DNA of 37,713 nucleotides from a virus. The DNA lies in the IMG/VR virus record IMGVR_UViG_3300048438_000195, positions 1-37,713 of that record; one strand, written 5' to 3'. This document shows positions 18,901-27,637 of the stretch, piece by piece (position 1 is the stretch's first letter; every line of letters starts with the position of its first letter). A program made the translations under genes and the position numbers. Below the pieces are notes generated by a model. The model had not been told where the DNA came from, searched no databases, and was given only the letters and a program-made list of their open reading frames with translations.

Positions 18901-21900
18901 AAAGCCCACTTTCATCATCTGTGGCGATAGTTTCATAAAAATCAGCCGCAGTAGAATTTCCTATATCTGTCCCACTCCAATTCTTTAACTTAACGTTTTC
19001 TGAACCAGTCCCTTCTCCAATAAAATTTATTAAACCTGACGCTCCACCTACTACTTCTGTTCCTGGGTTATATAAACAGCTTATATAGCCATATAAATTT
19101 GATCCAACTGAATTAGAAGGGCTGTCATTTATACCTAGCGCATTTGATATCGTTGCCTTAATTCCGACTGGTATATCAAAACCCTTATGAAAAACTGGAT
19201 AGTTTTCGTCAAATTCTCTTTTAGCAACGAACTCTTCAAAAGTACTTCCAGAATCCTTAGATACAGCGAGCTCAACAGTAGGCATTGTCTCAAATTTTTG
19301 ATATTCATCCCCTTGAGAGTATGTAATCTTTTTATATATTTCAGCATCCTGCCCGCTCGTCATGATTCCATCAATCCAATTACTCCATCTTGCCCCAGCA
19401 TTAACGCTTCTTCTTAAAAATAAATTAATCAAAGGATTCTCTTCGTATAAATTTGCATAATCACTAGGCTCAAGATATTGCGTATCTTTCTGGTTAAGGG
19501 TTCCAGGCCAGGTTCCTCCTTCATTTGTATACGCCACGGCGCTTGAAGGTAATCGTCCAACAATTTTAGCTTCAGGAGATATTGTTGTTGTAAAAATTAA
19601 ATTTTTAGGGGAACTAAAATCCATAGAAACATTTTTATTGTAAATTCCTCTTTGTTGGGGTATGTAAATTTCGGTAGTTTTTTGGCTTCTGCCTGGCTGC
19701 GTAAACGTATCCGCTTCTCCCATCGAAACAGTATAGGTCTTGACGTCTAAATCGGTTCCGTAACAAGATTTTGCTAATTTTTTTGCGCCCAATCCGCTTG
19801 TTATACTGTCTACAGTAGAACCTTCTCTTGCAGTACAGCATTCCCAATATTTTGTATCGACAGGTAATATTACTTCGCCCAATTCCCCCATGCTGCCTGG
19901 AGCAGCACTAGGCTCTGGATTATCGTTATGAAAAGGTTTTTCTCCATTTGTAATAGTTCGCGTGGCTCTTGCATATAACCATAATTTCCCAAATTCGCTT
20001 TGAGCCGCTTGCATTTTACCTGTTTCTTCTGAAAGGTAATTATAATTCGTATGATGCACGAGAACAACATCTCCTTCTGAGTAATTTGCGGTAGGATCCC
20101 AAACTTCAATTTTATCGATTAAGTCAGTAATAGGTGAAATAACAATTTGAATATGAGAAACCTCAAAACCTTGAACTTCAAAAGTTCTTAATATGTCAAG
20201 TTTATTCGTAAGATATGCGTCAAGTATATAATTGGTCTGAGAACTACTTAGAATAGTATTGTTCATTAACCCCTTCCATGTGTCATTTATATTCGAGGGT
20301 ATAAATGCTGCTAAATTAATTCCAGAAGTCTGCCCAGACACCTTGCTATAAGGAGAAAGTAAATATACGGTAGATCCATCCTTGTTTTGAGTTGTAACAT
20401 ATTGAGCAGTCGAATCGCTAGGCGCGCTGGTCATTTTAATCCATGGGAAGTTGACCGTGAGCGAAAACTCTTGCTGTTCGATTATTCCATTAATACTCGA
20501 ACCAGAAAGTTTGGTGCCCGCCTCTGATTTCCAAAAACCTAATGGGCGCAACTTATTAGTGGCTATAACATCCTGCCCAGGAGTAAATTCTGACACAGTC
20601 TCCTTCAAGACAGGTAGCGTCCATTCTGATATGACTGATGGAGTAAGATCAGAAGGCGAACCTAAGTACTCCCAAGAAAGCTCTGATTTAAAACCAGGGA
20701 TTGCGCCAACAGGAAGCTCTGCTGTTCGAGGAATATTGTCTTTTAATCTAAAAACATGTTTAGTAGTATAAGTTGCATCGTCACGAACAAATTGAGTTGA
20801 TCCATTACCAATATAATCTCCAGTCAAATCCTTTGAATCTTTAATCATCGGTAGCTGGGCAACGCTATCAATTTCATATGTATCCATATTTGCTGAGGCA
20901 AAATTTGGAATATAATCCGAGAATCCAAAGAAAAATAGATTAAATAAAGAAGGGTCTGCACTTTCTTTTACAACGAAAGAAAAGTCTAACTTCCTACCCG
21001 CAAGGTAATAAGAGGCAGAACGGTCATTTGTCTGCTCGGTATAATATGGAGACTCAAGCATTTTTTGCCATTGTTTAACCAGTGTTAAACTCGGAGAGAA
21101 TGAATCGGCGGTATATATTTGAGAAGAAGATCTTGGAACTAAAGTCGCAACGTCAGATAGGTTTTGATTATTCTTGATAAAGGTTGCATTAACAAAGTAA
21201 AAATCTTGTCCATTTTGTATGACGTCTCCGCCATTTATTTTAACTCCGTTATTTATTGAAGTCCATTCTTTCGCTCCAGAAAGAGCTGAAGATTTTAAAA
21301 AGTTTATATATTGTGGCGTAGAATTCTCTAAATCTTTTCCAAGCAAAAATTCTCCAGGAGCAAGCCCTTTAGCCAAGACTTCCATATCTTCTCTGCTCAT
21401 TCCCTGGGATTCGCCAACGCTCTTAAGGATTTTTACCCTCCGACCGTTTGTTTTATCCTCCTTAACGTGTGTTATGGTATTGTTTGATATTTCTAGTTGG
21501 TAACCTGTGGCTGCTACATTTTCTGCAGCAGCTATAGGTGGATTAGATGTATAAATTTCCTTATAATCACTAAGCCCATCTTGATCAGAAAAGGAACCGC
21601 TGGAGTTAAATGTTAAATCTCGAAAGCCTGTTTGAATCATGCCGACTAGTGCGCTAAATTGAGCGTCACTCAAATCCATTGACCACATAACCAAAGCTTT
21701 TAAGGGGTCCAAATCATCTCTTATGTTTTCGGGTCCAATTAATAAATAATTAAAATAGTTTTTAGTAGATATTAATTTTAAATTACCAGTACTACTCGCG
21801 TTACCATTTACAATCTCATTCGCGGCATTTCGATATTGACTCCATAGCGTTGAATTTGCGCCTGCATGACTACCTTCGGGTGTCCCAGCTGGATACCCCG

Positions 21901-24517
21901 AAAATGTATTGCCAAAGCTATCAACGGCGCCCCTACCACCTCTACGACTTATCTCCTCATAATTAAAAGCAATCTTAATTGCGCTAGCAGAATTTAAGTC
22001 TTGTATTAAAAATTGATACTGACCAGATACATGAATTGTATTACCATATTTACTCTCATATAAATATGGATAAAGGTTACCAAAATTAAAACGAATTATA
22101 TCATTTTCAGATTGTACATTTGCATTACTACCTCCTAGATTAGTATCATACATACTTGACACATCTGAGCTATTACGTCCAATAACCATGCCATTTTCTG
22201 GAGCGGAACCTCTATCTAATACATAATTTGCGGACGGAGCATCATTTGCAATCTTACTAATAACTTGAGAGAAAGAACTTCTTGTGAAAGCTTTTTTTCG
22301 GCCAACCCCTTTTCCCAAGTTGGCATAAACAGCTTCTGCACTAGCGCCTAATGCGGTGCCCACGCCCAACCCAACAGCTCCACCTAAGGCTCCCAGCGCT
22401 AAACCTCCCCCGAAGCCATATGCTGCGCACTGCATTCCTGCGGTCAAAAACAGCGCTGGATTCAAAATGCCAACAACCGCCAATGCAACACCCAATAAGA
22501 TTCCAAAAAATGAGCTCCTGCGTTTCTTCGCTTGAGCCCATACAAAACTCGTATGCGTAACAAAAGTTACGGCAAAATTTATTGAACCCGCGTGATCTCT
22601 TCTAAAATTATTTGCATATAACCATAAATCTGCAGCCGCAGCATCTTCTACTGCGGGCGGAAATCTAAACGTTACGCTAGAACGTCTGCCCCAACTATTT
22701 CTTTTTCTGTAATATTTGACTTTAAACTTTTTAGCAGGAGATATAGTCAAGCTCGCATATAATCTAGAACCTCCTGTCATTTCAGACATTCTAATTCTTC
22801 GCTCGGAACCAAGTAGAGCGCGGTCGACCATTTCACCACTTATTGATAAGATTTCATCTGGAGACTTATTGATAATTAAACCTCCAACAAAAACTTCCGA
22901 ATCCCTGTAGACATCATTCAATTGTAACAATGATGAATTCGGTTGATTAGCCAAAACTCCATAAGATCTCCAGCATTCATTTTCAAAATCAGAAGGCATA
23001 CCTGACCCCGCCCCCATTGGAGGCTTATTGCTTGATGTAGAAGCATGGTCTTTTCTACTTACCCATATGACATCTTTAATCGTTCGATTTGCTTCGGATT
23101 TTGAATACTCAGACTGATTCGGAGAAAACCTAACAGCCTTGCCTACTTTGTAAAATTGGCCAGATTGCCAGAAATCAATACTTGAGCTAGTAGACATCGG
23201 AAGGGAAAAATTATAGACAGAACTAATAAAACTATTTAATGAGCTAGATGCTTCTCCAAACCTAGGGTCATATGCAGGGACTTTGCCAAACTTTAGTTTG
23301 TCTAGATATAAATGGTCGTCATCTAAGTCAGCGTCATTCATTATTACCTCGCTAGCCGCCGTGTTTCCTTGAGCTATTCTTGTTATGGTACCATCGAAAT
23401 CACTAGATTTTTGCGCTGCACGAAAAATAGATTCTGGGTTTAATACTCCAGGGTAGCCTGCAGAAACCATTGTCGCAGTTTCATCTTGCCCATTTTCGTC
23501 TTGGAAGAAATCAGAACTCCCATTAAAACTGGGGTCAACCATATCTCTAACCGGAACCTCTTGAGGACTTCTGAGTACATTACCCCCAATTGAAACTTTA
23601 TCAGAAGGTAAAATTGCAACTTCAACAGGAGAAGTTTCTAAATTTTGCTCAATAGTGCCAGAAGATCTTAACACACTTTTACAAACGACAAAATTAATTA
23701 AATCTAAATCACCACCCGTATTCGCAGCAACTACAGCGGCGAATAAAATAAAACTATCGCACATATTTAAAACTGTCTCGTCATGCTTAACTTTGATTTC
23801 CGTTGTACTTCCTGGTTCGCATGAAATTTGTCTAAATAAATCCTCGCCCCAAGAGCCATAGACCACTTTCAAGGTCTCTTTATTGCCAACAACGATAGAA
23901 TATCTTTTTTTTGTATTATTCCAAGTGTTATTGTTCACACTATTTCCTTGAGGAAAAGCAATTTCAAGCTGGCCACTGCCCTGAGGGTCAACTTCACTCA
24001 TTAACTCATAAAAACAATACCATCCATTTCGTCTTCGTTTTGTAACGTTAAAAAAGTCTTGGTCAGTTAACAGCGAAGAATCATTAGTTGAACTATTATC
24101 TGGTTCGCCAAATAATTTAACCCATAAAGTATGTGCACCGTATTCAAAATATTGCCTTTTATTCGACCCAGTAGAATATTCACTTCCGGCGCGTCCCATG
24201 TCTCCACCAACAAGGTCTCCGCCTTCCTGAAGGTTTACAGCTTGAATGTCCTGAGAGTAAGCAATCTCTTCCCTCCTTGAGGACATCCCATTGGTGTCAT
24301 AGTAAGTTCCATTGCTGCCATCTGCGTTGTAAACGCCAGGCATGTATACGATATGTCCAGGAGTATATCTGTAATTCGCAACCCACCACGCGATCCATGT
24401 TGGAAGCGTTCCAGCCAAGGAACCCCTGGGACCTCCGTATATATCAATACCTTTCTCAGAAATTGTTGGAGAATACCCTCCTTCGAGTTCGTTAATCTGA
24501 TATCCGCTAGAACCCAT
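12977..24517 (-). CDS. Giant virion/tail protein (3846 aa) with DUF4214 domain
   Basis: A single uninterrupted 11.5-kb frame. Composition (Ser, Asn, Gly, Thr, aromatic; beta-rich) fits a phage tail fibre or other adhesion protein. Visible parts: an N-terminal MGSSGYQINELEGG; an Ala/Gly-rich hydrophobic stretch at ~672-736 (FFGILLGVALAVVGILNPAL, then GGGLALGALGGAVGLGVGTALG) able to insert in a membrane; repeated beta units ending in a [DQ]DG turn (IKIDDG, LVIQDG, FTIDDG, LSIQDG) at ~2225-2490; a carbohydrate-binding-like jellyroll near ~2950-3150; and a DUF4214-like helix set at ~3356-3407 (ALYEIMLGRAADEAGK to SSEYADY). Shine-Dalgarno GAGAGG precedes ATG 24517. The gene directly follows the GNAT-like gene (2-nt gap). 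Probable roles: host recognition and DNA delivery. Confidence 0.85.
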   Translation of the reverse strand: MGSSGYQINELEGGYSPTISEKGIDIYGGPRGSLAGTLPTWIAWWVANYRYTPGHIVYMPGVYNADGSNGTYYDTNGMSSRREEIAYSQDIQAVNLQEGGDLVGGDMGRAGSEYSTGSNKRQYFEYGAHTLWVKLFGEPDNSSTNDSSLLTDQDFFNVTKRRRNGWYCFYELMSEVDPQGSGQLEIAFPQGNSVNNNTWNNTKKRYSIVVGNKETLKVVYGSWGEDLFRQISCEPGSTTEIKVKHDETVLNMCDSFILFAAVVAANTGGDLDLINFVVCKSVLRSSGTIEQNLETSPVEVAILPSDKVSIGGNVLRSPQEVPVRDMVDPSFNGSSDFFQDENGQDETATMVSAGYPGVLNPESIFRAAQKSSDFDGTITRIAQGNTAASEVIMNDADLDDDHLYLDKLKFGKVPAYDPRFGEASSSLNSFISSVYNFSLPMSTSSSIDFWQSGQFYKVGKAVRFSPNQSEYSKSEANRTIKDVIWVSRKDHASTSSNKPPMGAGSGMPSDFENECWRSYGVLANQPNSSLLQLNDVYRDSEVFVGGLIINKSPDEILSISGEMVDRALLGSERRIRMSEMTGGSRLYASLTISPAKKFKVKYYRKRNSWGRRSSVTFRFPPAVEDAAAADLWLYANNFRRDHAGSINFAVTFVTHTSFVWAQAKKRRSSFFGILLGVALAVVGILNPALFLTAGMQCAAYGFGGGLALGALGGAVGLGVGTALGASAEAVYANLGKGVGRKKAFTRSSFSQVISKIANDAPSANYVLDRGSAPENGMVIGRNSSDVSSMYDTNLGGSNANVQSENDIIRFNFGNLYPYLYESKYGNTIHVSGQYQFLIQDLNSASAIKIAFNYEEISRRGGRGAVDSFGNTFSGYPAGTPEGSHAGANSTLWSQYRNAANEIVNGNASSTGNLKLISTKNYFNYLLIGPENIRDDLDPLKALVMWSMDLSDAQFSALVGMIQTGFRDLTFNSSGSFSDQDGLSDYKEIYTSNPPIAAAENVAATGYQLEISNNTITHVKEDKTNGRRVKILKSVGESQGMSREDMEVLAKGLAPGEFLLGKDLENSTPQYINFLKSSALSGAKEWTSINNGVKINGGDVIQNGQDFYFVNATFIKNNQNLSDVATLVPRSSSQIYTADSFSPSLTLVKQWQKMLESPYYTEQTNDRSASYYLAGRKLDFSFVVKESADPSLFNLFFFGFSDYIPNFASANMDTYEIDSVAQLPMIKDSKDLTGDYIGNGSTQFVRDDATYTTKHVFRLKDNIPRTAELPVGAIPGFKSELSWEYLGSPSDLTPSVISEWTLPVLKETVSEFTPGQDVIATNKLRPLGFWKSEAGTKLSGSSINGIIEQQEFSLTVNFPWIKMTSAPSDSTAQYVTTQNKDGSTVYLLSPYSKVSGQTSGINLAAFIPSNINDTWKGLMNNTILSSSQTNYILDAYLTNKLDILRTFEVQGFEVSHIQIVISPITDLIDKIEVWDPTANYSEGDVVLVHHTNYNYLSEETGKMQAAQSEFGKLWLYARATRTITNGEKPFHNDNPEPSAAPGSMGELGEVILPVDTKYWECCTAREGSTVDSITSGLGAKKLAKSCYGTDLDVKTYTVSMGEADTFTQPGRSQKTTEIYIPQQRGIYNKNVSMDFSSPKNLIFTTTISPEAKIVGRLPSSAVAYTNEGGTWPGTLNQKDTQYLEPSDYANLYEENPLINLFLRRSVNAGARWSNWIDGIMTSGQDAEIYKKITYSQGDEYQKFETMPTVELAVSKDSGSTFEEFVAKREFDENYPVFHKGFDIPVGIKATISNALGINDSPSNSVGSNLYGYISCLYNPGTEVVGGASGLINFIGEGTGSENVKLKNWSGTDIGNSTAADFYETIATDDESGLLQYGPQTISDELTLHSLNGINRTNYTPAFKIFLPETSSSRNPLDLCVQKCVLILGTRDSNDGLTHNRTKIKNFVSGSGIDFHFDNWFAIPAGQNSYVDQSGNTWPATDQIDKFGEEDNEFIKIKSNLNTLTEALYALSDVVGASTTHNNNFIDLSTTQTHYHGSANPFTNFDEVGVGYLTNILRGAGEFIGAKANASFNNSGTYIGGVGLTQTTVTSTEFMSISQPAFEDKGVHGKPEGSYNMYMYNDSNYTFQIDTAIPALLYKKYTNINDSNDVVNKNYYDLLLDDNCPGGGDSKADFTEDYVFNAEIKLLKNYLMVGEISHYDSNFQEADGYKGRVFLTRSELGDPVNNDTVTIKIDDGINCPHGANLKTLNLSYKLIDPPNLSSIANNINGKLYYYDNDTHVYSFGVSFPVASEFGGRLVIQDGIGPDLTFESQSGPPAINYTRPDSQATSVTFTIDDGVPHGFGVARTGAAYHNLIYPGGFNPVQSFPVVTIADVAIEGSLGVSGDGYIANKVVGVFPDMTIVQINKQYIYNNSDHEYKGLYISMPAFNIADTTDRGLFVSRSSISNRGISRTLELGYPVFGFGPMHAKAVLHEKMFPPDDSGTATLSIQDGTLLGSTKSEGTFEIPYQRLDKAFGTITGIRTSSTFKLWSSSPLINSGNIDLEGLVTCWEHAKVTIETSTSEAIEIQDDLIQESAGFTNFRWNFTDYDLSQSINSQADLIDGLYVTILDRSRGSTEGVDTWETFNYTVAEAIDLFFESGEYQYNYNTAKKDLPTDPLTRKRFSVQIKAKQGSPEKLVVDDQLLKDGGWTHSANISLGSIGDSAEAPIYTNLTQSFKYPEESNNVVVNRMGGQFNIADGDRRYTSVNSALMYSSYATLRSMIINYNPDSTGKIYYTKFINDSPNRVPYSGFRSKIKYDPSRPGMNEPNIWMDRSSFVKSGIDVDEYTTSASSNGAIDLCPNSITTFIWGSKAKWLTHEDENPETDSSPSEFDGDNFVVWNSESYYGSQDWEVIGRSNKGGSDKSYFHLPSWIPTFTANQDWFQTNRIPGWSLTTPHLSFINNYENFQSYGASGATNFCNIIKNGTAVWGGLSLSDAWIKREDVSGSENWFGYDREGYIGLQTGQASRMNKFIHGLAPGVTYRLYISAAWRPNYGPSGVRVYVCEPDQSQSDAGDLTNELIGYGEFTCNTARSIDYNAQNHHGGRGVQTNFTLEEPYSANLRSGASNVPNGEREDYGSIKNHVGSDGFRLFYVEFTPSLGSGVIEVRLENAFVSGLYAGVGRSDLGNYDYTWFAPTQGDMFDVSQPWFESERKNWTEYSGVWASNGIAGSSGDQTVFIGDVFIKSIRPLYVETVKVKGDCKQGGFELVLKNGDTQNSTLERAYLRSPTSHADIFRKMSATNYAGDSVDLFSTEEGTLGWFEVDEDYEIDIIRQNPYLLTWDPFAVDAENYSARGSNQGYIAQKFVPDVFGNAEHGAYDLDMVVNDEAVEALYEIMLGRAADEAGKTAKINNQMTVNEVIEEMLASSEYADYKAIRNLPDDPRPGMSKERAFYSNLMSGFYLGHTCFYHGNIWQLKQEYRTYGNDGTKPLRPGYENYLGNAQWNWTTEFDDIAPSSTKWENISNKTSSQIISDAASGTGAYHNSSLSEIKVWNNDVFVENLVAGLRRISSVGMMWSAHYLDSFFRRPFIQENLETQEFDYLEDLGAINNKENTLLLGESRTLSDASFRFGDSLSISNSNNYWTEPSKPTNGTTNWKAVYPRIMSSIEREIAPPQMGWYGASTQAISGANAGDAEFALWAGGFGGIDGRKLAWSVGPEYPVAKVYEYQGASNPSGWSTLHDNQEILLDPLASNFDPVSPALNNSQFKRMIGNSKFSKAYAFGVGNSVELSSRGASRDSRIELPIYADTSSEFIGDNYYGGSNPIPHRGLAGRVLNAGFLNDYATYNSSTDQYKYSSASLSKAFEGRIRINFI

Positions 24518-24519
24518 TT

Positions 24520-25011
24520 TTAAGCCTCTCGAATATATTCATCTACACGGCTAAGTTCCCGAGATTTTTTAAAACCCATTAATTTAGTTCTTCTTGCGGC
24601 AAAGCTATTGCCTTTTTCTACATTGCATATAATATGTGAATATTTCTTATTAACTTGATCCAGGACGCTATTAGATAAATCCAATAATCTTTTAGATACA
24701 TTTATTTTATTTTTATTAAGAAAATAATTATTACAACTCAATAACCACACTAAAGCACTATCTTTTTTGGTAACTGGAATAAAACCAAAAGCAGAACAAA
24801 ATCTTCCTTCTGGGTCAATTATGCTGTAAGCAGACTCAGAATGCATGACTGTTTTAGCAATCATTTCAAGGTGATTTCTGTATCCATTGGCAATAGCAGA
24901 CGATCGGTCTTCATCAATTAAATCGGACATCAAAATATTAATATCTGTATGATGAATTTCTCTAATATATCCGAGACTTTTATCTGTAGTTAAATTTTCT
25001 ATATCAAACAT
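24520..25011 (-). CDS. GNAT-fold protein resembling T7 gp13 (internal virion protein A)
   Basis: 163 aa. The C-terminal VEKGNSFAARRTKLMGFKKSRE has the NxxA-x-x-x-x-x-x-GF pattern of the last helix and strand of GNAT acyltransferases, and AYSIIDPEGRFCSAFGFIPV resembles the central strands. Short GNAT-like proteins upstream of large virion genes occur in many podoviruses (T7 gp13, DUF2833), where they act in virion morphogenesis rather than as confirmed enzymes. The gene is 2 nt upstream of the giant gene, so both are made together. The start is supported by AAGG just before ATG 25011. The family call is moderately sure; enzymatic activity is unknown. Confidence 0.7.
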   Translation of the reverse strand: MFDIENLTTDKSLGYIREIHHTDINILMSDLIDEDRSSAIANGYRNHLEMIAKTVMHSESAYSIIDPEGRFCSAFGFIPVTKKDSALVWLLSCNNYFLNKNKINVSKRLLDLSNSVLDQVNKKYSHIICNVEKGNSFAARRTKLMGFKKSRELSRVDEYIREA

Positions 25012-25103
25012 GCCTTAAACCTTTTACCTAATTACACTTATATAGTATTTTATAGTTTGTAAAAATACTACTTTAACATAATATATCTGTGTAAGAAACA
25101 GAG
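25012..25103. promoter_or_regulatory. Divergent intergenic region, late block / glycan cassette
   Basis: A 92-bp AT-rich spacer between the minus-strand GNAT-like gene and the plus-strand glycosyltransferase. It must supply promoters for both. On the minus strand CTATAAAATACTATATAAG offers TATA-type boxes about 30-50 nt before the start. On the plus strand I see no convincing -35/-10 pair and no Shine-Dalgarno before ATG 25104. Confidence 0.4.
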
Positions 25104-26690
25104 ATGCAAACATCTAATTTTAAAATAATTTATATCAACCATAGCGACATTGAATCTAGGGAAGAAGGCTACAGGCAAAAAAGAAAGGTTAATCTGCTTA
25201 AAAAAAATTTTTCTTCTAGGTTTGAATTGCTTGAACAGGTATGCACGAATCCATTACCCAATGAGCTCGACAGATTTCACCTGCCTCTTAACCCCCTAAC
25301 TCACGAAGACCAATTATTCTTCTCAAGGTACCCTCAAGAATATGGTAGATTTTTGACGCATTTTATGTGCTGGCATAATTTAGCGGTATCTCAATTTGAT
25401 TTTTTTATTATTATGGAGAGCTATAACTCCGCCTTGGATGTGTTTAATTTATTGCAAAACCCACTAAAAATGGAAGGGCAGGATTTTATTGACATATCAA
25501 AAACTTATCACCCTCATTCGCTTTGCTATATATTAACTAAGGACGGTGCACACAAATTAACTAATACAATGAACAACCCATCTCTTTTGAGTAATTGTTC
25601 AGATTTGATATCTCCTGAAGTTTCTTTAAGCAAGCCCGCGGTATATTCTCAGATCTCAACATTTATAAATTGGTGCAAAGAAAGTAGTTCGGATATAGAT
25701 TTTAATTTTTCACAAAAAGCATACGTATCAAAAACAGAAAGTTTCTTTTTTAAAGAGAGTAGAACAATAAATCCCAAAGACTCTATGGATATAGTTAATT
25801 CAGGTGATTTTAAATTTTGGGACAAGCCATATATCGATAAAACAAAAACATTTTCAAATAAAATGCTTATGCTTATCCTCGCAACAGAAAGAGAAATTAA
25901 ATCTGGGCATCTTTATACGATGATGAGTAGATACTTTGCAGGAAATGCATCACTTCATCACTCAATAGATATAATAATATGTACAAATAAAGAGATAACA
26001 GAACAAAGGGTTCAAAACTTTGAATCTCATGTAAATATAAATTCTATTAAATTTGTAAATATGGATATCAGTGAGAAAGAAGACATATATATCACAGATC
26101 CTAAAGAAATACAAACATTTATCAATGAAAAGAAATATATTCCAGCACTAGGTTTTACATCTGGACCTAATAAATTATTCTATGACTCTATGCTAGATAT
26201 ACTAGATGGTAAACATGGATATTATAAAAACATATTTATGTGCGAGACAGATTCTCGAAATATTATTGAAAATTGGATTGATTCTTTTATCGATTATATT
26301 GATTCTTACGATTTTATCATTGCAGGATCGAGGTACAAGAGCTTTTTTGAGGGCAGCGAGACGTCTCTACAGCCCTGGACGGGACACTTGAATGGCATTG
26401 CTTTATATCGCACGGGAGACGACTTAAAGTACCTTCTCAATGGTTCTATGAATTTAGTGAAGCATTCGATTGTATCCAAAGCGCAACAATTTTTAAGCTT
26501 CGATGTGGCGAATCATTTGTTTTCTCATAGCATGGCAGGAATTGAAGTTTGCTATAACGACAAAGGTTCCAGTAAACTCATAGATTCCAAATTGATTACT
26601 AATATATCTCCAATTAGAGACCGAGAGCTATCTCTAGAATTTGTACTGGAAAATCACCCAAAAACTGTCATCATTCATCAAAAGTTATAG
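25104..26690 (+). CDS. Two-part glycosyltransferase, GT25-like N-terminus
   Basis: 528 aa. Residues 1-~200 resemble GT25 (LPS/procollagen-type) transferases: IIYINHSDIESREEGYRQK corresponds to the opening strand and Arg-rich helix, and LTHFMCWHNLAVSQFDFFIIMESYNSA to the helix and strand before the usual EDD motif. Here that motif is degenerate (ESY), so this half may be inactive. Residues ~250-528 form a second domain with LMLILATEREIKSGHLYTMM, a possible DxD-type ETD in IFMCETDSRN (~378-385), and DFIIAGSRYKSF, resembling a nucleotide-sugar transferase. It likely adds sugars to virion or host surface glycans, together with the FkbM and GT2-like genes. No membrane segment. Confidence 0.65.
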   Translation: MQTSNFKIIYINHSDIESREEGYRQKRKVNLLKKNFSSRFELLEQVCTNPLPNELDRFHLPLNPLTHEDQLFFSRYPQEYGRFLTHFMCWHNLAVSQFDFFIIMESYNSALDVFNLLQNPLKMEGQDFIDISKTYHPHSLCYILTKDGAHKLTNTMNNPSLLSNCSDLISPEVSLSKPAVYSQISTFINWCKESSSDIDFNFSQKAYVSKTESFFFKESRTINPKDSMDIVNSGDFKFWDKPYIDKTKTFSNKMLMLILATEREIKSGHLYTMMSRYFAGNASLHHSIDIIICTNKEITEQRVQNFESHVNINSIKFVNMDISEKEDIYITDPKEIQTFINEKKYIPALGFTSGPNKLFYDSMLDILDGKHGYYKNIFMCETDSRNIIENWIDSFIDYIDSYDFIIAGSRYKSFFEGSETSLQPWTGHLNGIALYRTGDDLKYLLNGSMNLVKHSIVSKAQQFLSFDVANHLFSHSMAGIEVCYNDKGSSKLIDSKLITNISPIRDRELSLEFVLENHPKTVIIHQKL

Positions 26691-26867
26691 TAGTTTATAA
26701 TTTAACTGTATGCCAAGACTGCCGAGGCGATTCCATAAACAATATATTAAATTAAATTAAATCAATAAAATTTATTTTCGGCTTTCGCCGAAATCGCCTG
26801 ATTGGCATGAAATACAAAATACAAAATATATTATGTATCTTTTTTAAATCAAACTATATAATATGTT
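26691..26867. repeat. Nested inverted repeats between glycan genes
   Basis: In this 177-bp spacer three nested pairs face each other: ATGCCAA 26710-26716 with TTGGCAT 26802-26808, AGGCGATT 26725-26732 with AATCGCCT 26792-26799, and an inner hairpin TTTCGGC/GCCGAAA (26776-26793, loop TTTC). Together they could fold as one cruciform or RNA stem around an AT-rich loop. There is no U-run after the inner stem, so it is not a classical terminator. Downstream, TATAAT five nt before the FkbM ATG may be a promoter -10. Confidence 0.6.
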
Positions 26868-27623
26868 ATGCAAACAATCGACATATTACATAACAATATT
26901 CCATTTAAAATAAGAGAGCACTTTCAAGAAGAAGATAAGAATGTTTTGGGAGAGGTGTTTAGTGAAGAAAATTACCCCATTAATCAGTTTATCAACTGTG
27001 CACCGAAAGTTGTAGTTGATATTGGAGGACACATAGGTAGCTTTTCCAAACGTTGCCATTCCCTATTTCCCGATTGCGAGACGTATACTGTAGAGCCTGA
27101 CGTAGACAATTATCAAATGTGTAAATTAAATTTAGAAGAACATAACAATACTCTTATTAGAGGTGTTCTTAATTATTATCCTGATAAAGTATATTTTTAT
27201 AGAAGTGTTAAAGAAGCAACTGGTGGAGGTTTTCTTACTAATGAATTAATACCTAATAAAGAAAGTGTTGATCAAGCAGAAGAACAAGTATATAAATTAC
27301 ATGAAGATTTTGATGTTAAGCATTATACTTTAAGATCATTAATGCATGAATATGATATAGAGAGTATAGATTTATTAAAATTAGATTGTGAGGGCGGAGA
27401 AAATGGTTTCCTGAGAGATGACTGCGAAGACCTAGACATACTTAAAGAAACAGGAGCTATCATGGGAGAGTGGCACGGATTCGAAGATTACGGCCCAGAT
27501 GCACCAACGCAATCAGTATTATTCAATAAATTAAATTCAATATTAAAAGATAGCCACGAAAGTTGGTTTTATGATCCTGTAGAACAAGATGGATTAGGCA
27601 TATTTGGATTTGTTAAAAAATAA
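26868..27623 (+). CDS. FkbM-family SAM-dependent methyltransferase
   Basis: 251 aa. SAM-binding motif I is VVVDIGGHIGSFSK (D51-G57), with the acidic strand-2 end in TYTVEP (E77). The family's later motif is IDLLKLDCEGGE, followed by ILKETGAIMGEWHG. FkbM enzymes O-methylate sugars or polyketides; in glycan gene clusters they cap sugar residues. It lies between two glycosyltransferase genes on the same strand, 14 nt before the next, so methylation of a phage-modified glycan is the natural inference. Length is normal for the family. Confidence 0.88.
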   Translation: MQTIDILHNNIPFKIREHFQEEDKNVLGEVFSEENYPINQFINCAPKVVVDIGGHIGSFSKRCHSLFPDCETYTVEPDVDNYQMCKLNLEEHNNTLIRGVLNYYPDKVYFYRSVKEATGGGFLTNELIPNKESVDQAEEQVYKLHEDFDVKHYTLRSLMHEYDIESIDLLKLDCEGGENGFLRDDCEDLDILKETGAIMGEWHGFEDYGPDAPTQSVLFNKLNSILKDSHESWFYDPVEQDGLGIFGFVKK

Positions 27624-27637
27624 ACATAAAATTATGC

